64,000 bases of DNA from Hyphomicrobiaceae bacterium (GTDB taxonomy: Bacteria; Pseudomonadota; Alphaproteobacteria; Rhizobiales; Devosiaceae): contig JACKJG010000008.1 of NCBI GenBank assembly GCA_020638065.1, positions 1 to 64,000 on the forward strand, read 5' to 3'. Under the pieces are notes generated by a model. That model searched no databases. It had not been told where the DNA came from and saw nothing but the letters and a program-made list of their open reading frames with translations. How positions within the stretch are numbered: the first letter of the stretch is position 1; each line of letters begins with the position of its first letter. Shown one piece after another: positions 16,816 through 29,837 of this stretch. The position numbers and the translations under genes are program-made.

Positions 16816-17802
16816 ATGACAGTTTTGGTCACCGGTGGCGCGGGATATATCGGCAGCCACATGGTTCTCAGACTGGTCGAAGATGGCGCGCATGTCATCG
16901 TGCTGGACGATCTGTCGACGGGCTTTGACTGGGCCGTCCACCCTGACGCGCAGCTTTTCCGGGGTTCGATCGGCGACAAGGCGCTGGTTTCAGGCCTGAT
17001 CAAGGACCATGAGATCGCGGAAATCGTGCACTTTGCCGGTTCGATCATCGTACCGGAATCGGTGTCCGATCCGCTGAAATATTATCGCAACAATACCGGC
17101 CATTCCCGAACCTTGATCGAGGCTGCGGTCGAAGGCGGGGTGAAGCGGTTCGTCTTTTCTTCGACGGCAGCGGTTTATGGCATGACCGGGCTGGAGCCGG
17201 TGGGAGAGACCTATCCACTCAACCCGATTTCGCCCTATGGCCGTTCCAAGCTGATGACCGAGATGATGCTGCAGGATTGTGAGGTCGCGCATGGTCTGCG
17301 CTATGGAATTCTGCGCTATTTCAATGTTGCGGGTGCCGACCCGGAAATGCGGTCCGGCCAGTCTACGCCCGTGGCAACGCATCTGATCAAGGTCGCGGCG
17401 CAGACAGCGCTCGGGATGCGCGACCATATGGATCTGTTCGGCAGCGATTATCCAACGCCGGACGGCACCTGTATTCGTGACTACATTCATGTCAGCGATC
17501 TGGCCGACGCACATGCGGCGCTTCTGGCGCGGATGCGCGCGAGCGATGAGAGTTTCGTTCTGAATTGCGGTTATGGACGCGGCTATTCGGTGCGCGAGGT
17601 GATCGATACGGTCAAAGAGGTTTCCGGCGTCGATTTCGACGTCCGCGTCGCACCACCGCGCGCGGGCGATCCCGCAGCCATCGTAGCGGCAGCGGACAAA
17701 ATCCGGACGGAACTTGACTGGACCCCGCAGCACGAGGCGCTCGATGAGATCGTTGCACATGCGCTGGCCTGGGAAAAACGGTTGCAGGTGCGGAACCGCT
17801 AG
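16816..17802 (+). CDS. galE: UDP-glucose 4-epimerase
   Basis: NAD-dependent epimerase of 328 residues. The Rossmann motif VTGGAGYIGSH opens the protein; the catalytic Ser-Tyr-Lys are in FSSTAAVYG and SPYGRSKLM; HFAGSIIVPESVSDPLKYY and RDYIHVSDLADAH are family blocks. AAAGGAGC is a strong Shine-Dalgarno 5 bases before ATG 16816. Adjacent divergent galU supplies its substrate. The stop abuts the ATG of the lytic transglycosylase, so the downstream envelope genes are probably cotranscribed. Confidence 0.95.
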   Translation: MTVLVTGGAGYIGSHMVLRLVEDGAHVIVLDDLSTGFDWAVHPDAQLFRGSIGDKALVSGLIKDHEIAEIVHFAGSIIVPESVSDPLKYYRNNTGHSRTLIEAAVEGGVKRFVFSSTAAVYGMTGLEPVGETYPLNPISPYGRSKLMTEMMLQDCEVAHGLRYGILRYFNVAGADPEMRSGQSTPVATHLIKVAAQTALGMRDHMDLFGSDYPTPDGTCIRDYIHVSDLADAHAALLARMRASDESFVLNCGYGRGYSVREVIDTVKEVSGVDFDVRVAPPRAGDPAAIVAAADKIRTELDWTPQHEALDEIVAHALAWEKRLQVRNR

Positions 17803-19062
17803 ATGCACGAACCGGCGCAGATATTCGCGAGCATTTTCAGCGCATGGCGCCGGATTTTGGTCGCGGTTTTGCTGGTTCTCGGCATGTTCCCGGCCAATCC
17901 GGCTTTGGCGCAGGAGGCCGAGTTTCAGCAATTTCTGGCTTCATTCGAGCAGAAGGCGCTGGCGGCGGGCATTTCCAGCAGTGTCTATCGGCAGGCGATC
18001 GCCGATGTTCATTTCGATCCGGCGATTGGCGGGCGCATATCCGGTCAGCCCGAATTCACGACGCCGATCTGGGAATATCTTGACCAGCGTGTCAACTCGG
18101 GCCGGATTTCGCGCGGCAGGGCGGCCTTCGACGCCAACAAGGCGCTGTTTTTGCGCGTCGGGCAGCAATATGGCGTTGATCCCTACATTCTGGCGGCGAT
18201 TTGGGGCATCGAGACCGATTATGGCGCGGTTCTCAACAATTCGGGGCTGATCAAGCCGATCGTCCCGTCGCTGGCCAATCTGGTTTTCGCGGAGCGCGGC
18301 CGTGTTGCGCAGGATGAGGCCGAGTTCATTTCCGCTCTGGCCCTCCTGCAACGCAGCGGCCTTTCATCGTCGCAACTGGTTGGATCGTGGGCGGGCGCGA
18401 TCGGGCATTTGCAGGTCAATCCGGGCGTCATCCTGCGGTTTGGAACCGATGGCGACGGAGACGGGAAGGTCGATCTGCATCGCTCGCTGGCCGATGCTCT
18501 GGCGACGAGCGCGCAATTGTTGCGCTCATTCGGCTATCTGCCGGGAACCGATTGGGGCTTCGAGGTCGAGGTGCCATCCGGGGTTGATCTGTTGCTAGCG
18601 ACGCGGGAAGAGATGCGCCCGGTTTCGTTTTTCGCCGAACGCGGGGTCAAACGCGTTGCCGGCCGGCAGTTCTCCGATCCAGATGAGCCCGTTTTTCTCT
18701 ATTTGCCGGCAGGTCTAAACGGTCCGAAGTTCCTGATGACGAAGAACTATCTGGTGCTCAAGGACTATAATTTCTCGGATTCCTATGCACTTTCCGTCGC
18801 GCACCTGACAGACCGGCTGAAAGGGGCGGGGCAATTCGTGCAGCCTTGGCCACGCCAGACGCAGTTTCCCAATAGATCGCAGCGGGTCGCGATTCAACAA
18901 TGGCTGAAGGATCTCGGGTTTTATTCTGGCGAAGTTGACGGGCGGATCGGACCGATTTCGCAACGCGCCTACCAGTTCTTCCAATCGCGCATCGGTGTGC
19001 CGGCCGACGGGTTCATCACCCTGGAAAGCTACAATCTTTTGCAGCGCGCGGTGGGACAATAG
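17803..19062 (+). CDS. Lytic murein transglycosylase, MltB type
   Basis: A 419-residue periplasmic enzyme cutting the glycan backbone of peptidoglycan with 1,6-anhydro product formation. Signal peptide VAVLLVLGMFPANPALA; SLT_2 domain about residues 35-330 with the catalytic glutamate in AAIWGIETDYGAVLNNSG, plus GSWAGAIGHLQVNP; a C-terminal peptidoglycan-binding domain (about 345-415, LKDLGFYSGEVDGRIGPISQ). The gene starts on the base after the galE stop and is followed 5 bases later by a DUF459 gene. Confidence 0.92.
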   Translation: MHEPAQIFASIFSAWRRILVAVLLVLGMFPANPALAQEAEFQQFLASFEQKALAAGISSSVYRQAIADVHFDPAIGGRISGQPEFTTPIWEYLDQRVNSGRISRGRAAFDANKALFLRVGQQYGVDPYILAAIWGIETDYGAVLNNSGLIKPIVPSLANLVFAERGRVAQDEAEFISALALLQRSGLSSSQLVGSWAGAIGHLQVNPGVILRFGTDGDGDGKVDLHRSLADALATSAQLLRSFGYLPGTDWGFEVEVPSGVDLLLATREEMRPVSFFAERGVKRVAGRQFSDPDEPVFLYLPAGLNGPKFLMTKNYLVLKDYNFSDSYALSVAHLTDRLKGAGQFVQPWPRQTQFPNRSQRVAIQQWLKDLGFYSGEVDGRIGPISQRAYQFFQSRIGVPADGFITLESYNLLQRAVGQ

Positions 19063-19067
19063 GACCA

Positions 19068-20270
19068 ATGCCATCGTTCAGCCGGAAAGCCGATATAATT
19101 GGCGCCAAAACGGGGTTGGTTTTGCGCAGGTTTTCAATACTCATTGTCTTTGTCGTGCTCGCTCTGACTGCGATGAGCGGGGAAGCCATGGCGCAAAAGC
19201 GCACCACGCTGTTCGATCTGTTGTTCGGCAATCAGAACAATCAGCAGCAACAGGCTCAGCCGCAACAGCAGCAAACGCAGCAACAGGCGGTGACGCAGCC
19301 GGCGCGGCCTTCGCCGTCGGTGACCGTTATCGCCCCGCCTGCGGTGGACAAGAACGAAGGCGCGACCCGGTTGATGGTCTTTGGCGATTCGCTTGCGGTC
19401 GACCTTTCCAAGTCTCTGGAACGGCTTTTTGCCGATGATCCCAATCTTGTTGTCATCGACAAGGGCGTCGGTTCGTCCGGCTTCGTACGTGACGATTATT
19501 ATGACTGGAACGCGGCGCTGCAGGCGGAAATCGAGGCAGACAGTTTCGACATTGCGGTTGTGATCATCGGCATAAATGACCGGCAGGCCATCGGGCGGAA
19601 CCAGCCGCTCAGCGACGAGTGGAAGACGGAATATTCCGCGCGTCTCAATCAGTTTCTCACGCAATTGCGCGCGGCCGGAAAGCCTGTGCTCTGGGTCGGC
19701 CTGCCCCCGATGCGGGCGCATTCCTATTCGCAGGCGATCAGCGAAATCTCGTCGTTGCACCGGCTGGCGGTTGCCGGTGGCGGCGCGGATTTCGTGGACA
19801 TTTACGAGCGGTTCACCGACGAGGCCGGCAATTATGCTGACAGCGGGCCGGATCTCAGCGGGCAAACCGTCCGCATGCGCAAAAGCGATGGTATCCACTT
19901 TTCAAGCGCTGGTTCGGACAAGGTGGCGTTTTACGTCAACCAGGCACTCAGGCGCTATTATCGGGGCGGGGCTGTGAGCATCGAGGTTGCCGATCCGCTG
20001 GCCGGCACCGATGCGGCCAACCTGATCCGGCTGCCGTTTCAGGGTCAGGGACAGATCAGGCTGCTTGAGGTTGCCGGTGCCATCATGCCGCTAAGCAATG
20101 ATCCCCAGCGGGCGACGGAACTGGTGGTGGCCAGCCCCGACGCGGAGCAACAGCCGCTGTTCACGCTCGAAGATCTCGTGGCCGCACCTCAAGGCCGTGC
20201 CGACGCTTTTGGTGTTGGTATTGCGCCAAGCGATGACGATGAAGAGGTGCAGGGTCCGCTGCCGGACTAG
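19068..20270 (+). CDS. DUF459 SGNH/GDSL-type hydrolase, exported
   Basis: A 400-residue protein with a signal peptide (SILIVFVVLALTAMSGEAMA), a Gln-rich stretch (about residues 58-80, QNNQQQQAQPQQQQTQQQ), and a DUF459/SGNH hydrolase domain. The SGNH blocks are visible: MVFGDSLAVDLS (Ser nucleophile), GVGSSGFVRDDYYDW (Gly), IGINDRQ (Asn) and DGIHFSSAGSDK (Asp-x-x-His). In alphaproteobacteria such proteins are thought to act on envelope polymers, possibly peptidoglycan O-acetyl or polysaccharide groups; that is inference, supported by the upstream transglycosylase. The C-terminal ~120 residues are variable. Confidence 0.85.
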   Translation: MPSFSRKADIIGAKTGLVLRRFSILIVFVVLALTAMSGEAMAQKRTTLFDLLFGNQNNQQQQAQPQQQQTQQQAVTQPARPSPSVTVIAPPAVDKNEGATRLMVFGDSLAVDLSKSLERLFADDPNLVVIDKGVGSSGFVRDDYYDWNAALQAEIEADSFDIAVVIIGINDRQAIGRNQPLSDEWKTEYSARLNQFLTQLRAAGKPVLWVGLPPMRAHSYSQAISEISSLHRLAVAGGGADFVDIYERFTDEAGNYADSGPDLSGQTVRMRKSDGIHFSSAGSDKVAFYVNQALRRYYRGGAVSIEVADPLAGTDAANLIRLPFQGQGQIRLLEVAGAIMPLSNDPQRATELVVASPDAEQQPLFTLEDLVAAPQGRADAFGVGIAPSDDDEEVQGPLPD

Positions 20271-20400
20271 TGGCTGATGCGGGCGCCCTGCAGGTGCTCA
20301 GAACTTCAAGACTTGCTTTTGGTCCCCAAAGGAGTAGAACGCCGCCCACATTTGGCAAACAAAGGGCTGAACAAACCGGCTCCGTCTGGTTTGGCGCTAA

Positions 20401-22305
20401 ATGGCGATCTCCGAACAAACAGACATCGAAACGGCAGAAGTGCCGCACAAAAAGGCATCGACGCTCGTTCTGGCGCTTGGTGCAATTGGCGTGGTCTACG
20501 GCGATATCGGCACCAGCCCGATCTATGCGTTGCGCGAGACCGTGCGGGCCGCTGCGGGGGATATGATCCCGACGGAGGCCGACGTGATCGGGGCCCTGTC
20601 GATCATCGTCTGGGCGATCACCCTGATCGTGACGCTCAAATATGCGATCTTCGTGTTGCGGGCGGACAATAACGGCGAAGGCGGCACGCTTTCGATCATG
20701 ACGCTGGCGCGCCGGGTCGCAGGCAACTGGAAGCCGATGGTTCTTGTTCTGGGCATGATCGGCGCCTCCCTGTTTTTCGGGGATTCCGTGATAACCCCGG
20801 CAATTTCGGTGCTGTCGGCGGTCGAAGGGCTTGAGGTCGCGGCGCCGCATATCGATCATTTCGTCGTGCCGATCACGATGGGCATTCTGATCGGGCTGTT
20901 CTCGATTCAGCAGTTCGGCACGGGGGCTGTGTCGCGCATTTTTGGACCATTGACCCTCATCTGGTTCCTGACGCTCGGTTATATCGGGCTCGAACATCTT
21001 TCGGATTCCTGGCACATTTTCCGTGCGCTGAACCCGCTGGAGGGCGCCCATTTCATCATGGCGCATCCCGATGTGTCGCTGGCCGTGATCGGGGCGGCAT
21101 TTCTGGCAGTAACCGGCGCCGAGGCGCTATATGTGGATCTGGGGCATTTCGGGCGAAAACCGATCCTGCTTGCCTGGTTCCTGCTGGTGTTTCCCTGCCT
21201 TTTGCTGAACTATTTCGGGCAGGGCGCCTATCTCATTAAAAGCCACAGGCCGGTGGGGTTGCCCCTGTTTGAGATGGTGCCCGAGCATCTGGCGCTGCCG
21301 CTGGTGATATTGGCGACGATCGCCACCGTTATCGCCAGTCAGGCGGTCATCTCGGGCGCGTTTTCGCTGACGCGGCAGGCCATCCAACTCAACCTTCTGC
21401 CGCGCATGAATGTGGTGCACACCTCCGCTTCTCAATCGGGGCAGATCTTCATGCCGAACGTCAACATTTTCATGCTGGTCGGTGTGCTGTTGCTGGTGCT
21501 TGGTTTCGGTTCGTCGGACGGTATTGCCTCGGCTTACGGCATTTCGATTACTGGCGAGATGCTGATGACGTCGCTTCTGCTTGGTATCGTCATGCTGAGG
21601 CGCTGGCGCTGGGCGCGCTGGGTCGTTGGCGGACTGACGGGCATATTCGTTCTGATCGACGTCATGTTCCTGTTCTCGAACCTGACCAAGTTCTTCGATG
21701 GCGGTTGGGTTTCGGTGATGATTGCCTCGGTGATGCTGCTCATCATCGTCACCTGGACCCGCGGCAGCCGGCTATTGGCCGAAAAGAGCCGCAAAGCCGA
21801 GGTGCCGCTCGAAACCCTGACCAGTTCTCTCGAAAACCATCCCCCGCATATTGTCGAGGGCACAGCCGTGTTCCTGACCAGCGACCGGCAAAGCGCACCG
21901 ACGGCGCTTCTGCACTCGCTCAAACACTACAAGGTCCTGCATCAGCAGAACGTCATGCTGACGGTCGAGACGGCGCAACGTCCGAGAATCGGCCCCGACG
22001 AGCGCGTCACCATCGAGAGCTTCAGCCCGCACTTCTCCAAGGTCTTGCTGCGCTACGGCTATATGGAAGATCCGAACGTGCCGCGCGGCCTGGGCGAATG
22101 CCGCAAATACGGGCTCAAGTTCGACATCATGGCGACGTCGTTCTTCCTGTCGCGGCGGACGCTGGTGCCGTCGAAGAACACTGGCATGCCGCTGTGGCAG
22201 GACCGGCTCTATGTCTGGCTGGCGCGCAACGCTTCAGATGCCACGAGCTATTTCCGCCTGCCGACCGGGCGGGTGGTCGAAATCGGGACCATGGTGATCC
22301 TCTAG
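20401..22305 (+). CDS. kup: Low-affinity potassium transporter Kup
   Basis: A 634-residue KUP/HAK/KT potassium uptake protein, proton coupled. The N-terminus has the family signature GAIGVVYGDIGTSPIYALRE, then LRADNNGEGGTLSIMTLA; about twelve membrane helices fill residues 20-455 (for example FFGDSVITPAISVLSAVEGL), and a cytoplasmic C-terminal domain follows. The length is normal. A 130-base gap separates it from the DUF459 gene, in which I see no clear terminator, so it may have its own promoter there. Confidence 0.95.
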   Translation: MAISEQTDIETAEVPHKKASTLVLALGAIGVVYGDIGTSPIYALRETVRAAAGDMIPTEADVIGALSIIVWAITLIVTLKYAIFVLRADNNGEGGTLSIMTLARRVAGNWKPMVLVLGMIGASLFFGDSVITPAISVLSAVEGLEVAAPHIDHFVVPITMGILIGLFSIQQFGTGAVSRIFGPLTLIWFLTLGYIGLEHLSDSWHIFRALNPLEGAHFIMAHPDVSLAVIGAAFLAVTGAEALYVDLGHFGRKPILLAWFLLVFPCLLLNYFGQGAYLIKSHRPVGLPLFEMVPEHLALPLVILATIATVIASQAVISGAFSLTRQAIQLNLLPRMNVVHTSASQSGQIFMPNVNIFMLVGVLLLVLGFGSSDGIASAYGISITGEMLMTSLLLGIVMLRRWRWARWVVGGLTGIFVLIDVMFLFSNLTKFFDGGWVSVMIASVMLLIIVTWTRGSRLLAEKSRKAEVPLETLTSSLENHPPHIVEGTAVFLTSDRQSAPTALLHSLKHYKVLHQQNVMLTVETAQRPRIGPDERVTIESFSPHFSKVLLRYGYMEDPNVPRGLGECRKYGLKFDIMATSFFLSRRTLVPSKNTGMPLWQDRLYVWLARNASDATSYFRLPTGRVVEIGTMVIL

Positions 22306-22326
22306 CGGAGGTCGCCGGCCGGCTCC

Positions 22327-23751
22327 CTAGCGCGGCAGGTCGGTCCGGCCCATCAGATCAATGTCGATGGAGCGCGCCGCCTGGCGGCCCTCGCGAATGG
22401 CCCAGACGACGAGAGACTGACCCCGACGCATGTCTCCGGCGGCATAGACGCCGGGTTTTGAAGTCTTGTAGTCACTGGTATTGGCCATGAGGTTTCCGCG
22501 CTTGTCATAATCGGCGCCAAGCTCTTCGAGCATGCCTTCATGCACGGGCCGGGCAAAGCCGATGGCCATCAGAACCAGGTCGGCCCTGAGATGGAAATGC
22601 TGATCGTCGATCGGCTTGCGCTTGAGATCGACCTGGGCGCAATGAACATGGGTGACATGGCCGTTGGCATTGCCGATCAGATCCAGCGTTCCGGCCTGAA
22701 ATTCGCGGATCGCGCCCTCGGCTTGGGACGATGAGGTGCGCATCTTGACCGCCCAGTTCGGCCAGGTGGTCAGCTTGTCTTCCTTTTCAGGAGGACGTGG
22801 GCGGATATCGAGCTGAGTGACCTTGATGGCGCCTTGCCGGAAGGCAGTGCCGATGCAGTCCGAAGCGGTGTCGCCACCACCGATGACGACGACGTGCTTT
22901 CCCGCTGCGGAAATCAGCGCTTCCTCGACCGGTTCGTCCGCCAGGAGGCGGTTCTGCTGGACCAGATAGGGCATGGCATAGTGCACGCCGATCAGATCGG
23001 TTCCGGTGCAACCCACTTCGCGCGGCTCCTCGGCTCCGCCGGTCAAAAGCACGGCGTCATGCGTATCCTGAAGTTCCTGGAGCGGCCGGGTCACCCCGAT
23101 ATTCTCGTTGTAATGAAATTCGACGCCCTCGGCTTCGAGCTGGCGTACGCGAAAGTCGATATGGTGCTTTTCCATCTTGAAGTCGGGGATGCCGTAACGA
23201 AGCAGGCCACCGGCTTTAGGTTCACGTTCGTAGACGTGCGCGGCGTGCCCGGCGCGTGCCAATTGCTGGGCGGCGGCGAGCCCGGCGGGGCCCGAGCCGA
23301 CGATTGCGACTTTCTTGCCGGTCCGGTGGGTTGCCGGGGCGGGTTTGATCCAGCCGCTGGCAATGGCACGGTCGGCGATGGTCTGCTCGACGGTCTTGAT
23401 GGCGACCGGAATGTCCTCGAGATTGAGGGTGCACGCCTCCTCGCACGGGGCGGGGCACACGCGTCCCGTGAATTCGGGGAAATTGTTGGTCGAGTGCAGG
23501 TTGCGCGCCGCTTCTTCCCAATCGCCATTGTAGACGAGGTCGTTCCAGTCGGGGATCTGGTTATCGACCGGGCAGCCCTGATCGCCGTGGCAATAGGGAA
23601 TGCCGCAATCCATGCAGCGGGCGGCCTGATCGCGCACCCGCGCCTGGCTCATCGGGATGGTGAATTCGTGGAAATGGCGAATGCGGTCGGAGGCCGGCTC
23701 GTAGCTCGGCTGTTCGCGATCCATCTCCAGAAAGCCGGTGACTTTACCCAT
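22327..23751 (-). CDS. gltD: Glutamate synthase (NADPH) small subunit
   Basis: Electron-input subunit of glutamate synthase, 474 residues. It passes electrons from NADPH via FAD to the large subunit. N-terminal 4Fe-4S cluster cysteines are in AARCMDCGIPYCHGDQGCPV and CPAPCEEACTLN; the FAD site is VAIVGSGPAGLAAAQQLARA; the NADPH site is VVVIGGGDTASDCIGTA; the end has VYAAGDMRRGQSLVVWAI. It lies 26 bases downstream of gltB on the same strand, forming the gltBD operon. Confidence 0.96.
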   Translation of the reverse strand: MGKVTGFLEMDREQPSYEPASDRIRHFHEFTIPMSQARVRDQAARCMDCGIPYCHGDQGCPVDNQIPDWNDLVYNGDWEEAARNLHSTNNFPEFTGRVCPAPCEEACTLNLEDIPVAIKTVEQTIADRAIASGWIKPAPATHRTGKKVAIVGSGPAGLAAAQQLARAGHAAHVYEREPKAGGLLRYGIPDFKMEKHHIDFRVRQLEAEGVEFHYNENIGVTRPLQELQDTHDAVLLTGGAEEPREVGCTGTDLIGVHYAMPYLVQQNRLLADEPVEEALISAAGKHVVVIGGGDTASDCIGTAFRQGAIKVTQLDIRPRPPEKEDKLTTWPNWAVKMRTSSSQAEGAIREFQAGTLDLIGNANGHVTHVHCAQVDLKRKPIDDQHFHLRADLVLMAIGFARPVHEGMLEELGADYDKRGNLMANTSDYKTSKPGVYAAGDMRRGQSLVVWAIREGRQAARSIDIDLMGRTDLPR

Positions 23752-23777
23752 AGATCAGATTCCTCGTCGTTGCGGGC

Positions 23778-28499
<4,722 letters not shown>

Positions 28500-28728
28500 G
28501 TCACACCTCCACTTTCAGGGTCACAAGGACCCACAGTTTGGGACATGCCGCCTATCCGGGTCGTACCATGTACGGCTCGAACGCGCGGCACGTTCATTTT
28601 CTGGGAGTGGGCTTCGCAGTCCGTTGCGGATGTTGCGGCCACTCGTTCCGGGGCGTCTCCGCCACCGGCTCTCGGTTTCCGGCGCAAGGCGACGTTCAAG
28701 CCATGCACGGTCACACTCAATCGCCCGC

Positions 28729-28757
28729 ACCATACACAATTTTTACGGCGGGTTCAA
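28729..28757 (-). promoter_or_regulatory. Candidate sigma70 promoter of gltBD
   Basis: On the minus strand TTGAAC (28752-28757) is followed after exactly 17 bases by TATGGT (28729-28734). This predicts a start near 28722 and a leader of about 220 bases before the gltB ATG. Just upstream lies an interrupted inverted repeat GGACA/TGTCC (28761-28777) that could bind a regulator. Confidence 0.5.
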
Positions 28758-28847
28758 TTGGGACAATATCACTGTCCTATTTTTTCACATTGCCAGATAA
28801 TCAAGGTTGCTGCAAGCGGCGGCGGGACTTGTGGCCGGGCAGCAAAA

Positions 28848-28874
28848 AGGCGCAACCCGGATCGGATTGCGCCT
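28848..28874 (-). terminator. Intrinsic terminator of hsp20
   Basis: An 8-bp stem AGGCGCAA/TTGCGCCT with an 11-base loop; on the minus strand it is followed by TTTTTGC. It lies about 77 bases beyond the hsp20 stop. Confidence 0.75.
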
Positions 28875-28951
28875 GCTTTCTAAATCTCGATCCCGGTCCC
28901 GGTGCGCTGTTGGGGGGAGAGTGACGCAGCCGGGATCGGAATCATCCGGGT

Positions 28952-29416
28952 TCAGTTGACCGAAGACTGGTCTTCGATGGTCTGCCCGGTACCCGTGGAC
29001 TTGATGTCGATGCGGCGGGCCTTCTTGCTGTCAGGCACTTCGCGCTTCAACTCAATGTCCAGAAGTCCGTGTTCGAGGTTCGCATTCACGACCTCGACGT
29101 AATCGCCAAGCTGATAGCGCAGTTCAAAGCTGCGTTCCGCGATGCCGCGGTGCAGGAACTGGCGCTCTTCTTCGTTGGTCTCGGTCTTCTTGGCGCCTTT
29201 GACGGTCAGGTTGTTTTCCTTAACCTCGATGTCGATATCGTCGGCGGTAAAGCCGGCAACGGCGACGGTCACGCGCCAGCTGTCGTTGTCAATGCGTTCG
29301 ATATTGTACGGCGGATAGGATTTGGCTTCCTGTCCGACCAGATTGTCGAGACGGTTGAAAAGACGGTCAAAACCGACGGTGGAACGATAGAAGGGTGAAA
29401 AGTCATAGGTTTGCAT
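28952..29416 (-). CDS. Small heat shock protein, Hsp20 (IbpA-like)
   Basis: A 154-residue alpha-crystallin-type holdase that binds unfolding proteins. N-terminal arm MQTYDFSPFYRSTVGFDRLF; alpha-crystallin domain about residues 37-130 (PPYNIERIDNDSWRVTVAVA, EVKENNLTVKGAK, the GLLDIELKREVPD strand); a short C-terminal tail. The leader has a heat-shock promoter and an RNA-thermometer-like hairpin over the ribosome binding site (separate entries), fitting heat induction at both transcription and translation. It is monocistronic, with its own terminator. Confidence 0.94.
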   Translation of the reverse strand: MQTYDFSPFYRSTVGFDRLFNRLDNLVGQEAKSYPPYNIERIDNDSWRVTVAVAGFTADDIDIEVKENNLTVKGAKKTETNEEERQFLHRGIAERSFELRYQLGDYVEVVNANLEHGLLDIELKREVPDSKKARRIDIKSTGTGQTIEDQSSVN

Positions 29417-29419
29417 GGT

Positions 29420-29441
29420 GCTCTTCCTCTCAGGACAGTGC
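29420..29441 (-). promoter_or_regulatory. Hairpin sequestering the hsp20 ribosome binding site (ROSE-like)
   Basis: On the minus strand the Shine-Dalgarno GAGAGGAAGAG pairs with an upstream arm: TCCT/AGGA closing a GAG loop, a single bulged G, then CT/AG, an A-A mismatch, and GC/GC. The hairpin ends 3 bases before ATG 29416. A bulged G facing the Shine-Dalgarno is the hallmark of ROSE thermometers in rhizobial hsp20 genes. Two further hairpins lie upstream in the same leader (29473-29493 and 29504-29519). Confidence 0.55.
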
Positions 29442-29530
29442 TTTATGCCTTCATGCCGCCTCGAATTTGGATCCCGGCTTCCGGCGATCCGGGCTGCATG
29501 GCCGCTGGCTCATCCCAGCCGGCAAACAAG

Positions 29531-29558
29531 ATTTAGGATGCGCAATTTCGAATTCAAG
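29531..29558 (-). promoter_or_regulatory. Candidate sigma32 (heat-shock) promoter of hsp20
   Basis: Minus-strand CTTGAA (29553-29558), with 17 bases after CTTG to CCTAAAT (29531-29537), close to the alphaproteobacterial RpoH pattern CTTG-N17-CYTATNT. A start near 29524 gives a leader of about 108 bases, the size of known ROSE leaders. Confidence 0.55.
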
Positions 29559-29589
29559 ACCTGACGGTTCCGACGGCTGAACACCAGAT

Positions 29590-29757
29590 GAACGGGCAAT
29601 TCCGCATCCGTTCAGGGGCGGGGCCGTAGGTTGCTTTTCGTGCCAAAGAGGACGCGTCAAACGAAACGCCTTCAGGCACTTCGGGCGACGGTATCATCCG
29701 CCCCCCGCATGCCGGAGCCCGAGCCACGGACCGGCAGGGATCATTCCCTGCCGGTCC
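29590..29757 (+). ncRNA. Candidate structured RNA ending in an orphan terminator
   Basis: No protein gene is visible on the plus strand between hsp20 and the hydrolase, yet the segment carries nested complementary arms: GAACGG/CCGTTC (29590-29595 with 29608-29613), GGGGCGG/CCGCCCC (29615-29621 with 29698-29704), CCGT/ACGG (29624-29627 with 29688-29691) and TTTCGT/ACGAAA (29636-29641 with 29661-29666). It is followed by a strong plus-strand terminator. It could be a small RNA, or a cis-acting leader of the hydrolase gene that starts 80 bases further on. I do not recognise it as 6S, SRP, tmRNA or a known riboswitch. Confidence 0.4.
29728..29757 (+). terminator. Strong intrinsic terminator with no upstream plus-strand gene
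   Basis: Perfect 13-bp stem GGACCGGCAGGGA/TCCCTGCCGGTCC with loop TCAT, followed by AATTTTATTT on the plus strand. The minus strand has no matching T run. No plus-strand protein gene ends before it, which points to a small RNA or an attenuated leader. Confidence 0.8.
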
Positions 29758-29837
29758 AATTTTATTTGTTCAGACATTGCGGGAATTTCCGCGTCCGCCT
29801 ATTGAATGCCGATCGCGCGTGACAATTGGAGTGGCAG

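Larger units (their letters stand above)
28500..28951. other. gltB leader and upstream region
   Basis: About 450 bases without a gene. It holds the hsp20 terminator at its right end, the gltB promoter near 28729-28757 and a leader of about 220 bases. Within the leader there is a small perfect hairpin CGTAC-CAT-GTACG at 28562-28574. No convincing small ORF with its own ribosome binding site was seen. Confidence 0.6.
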
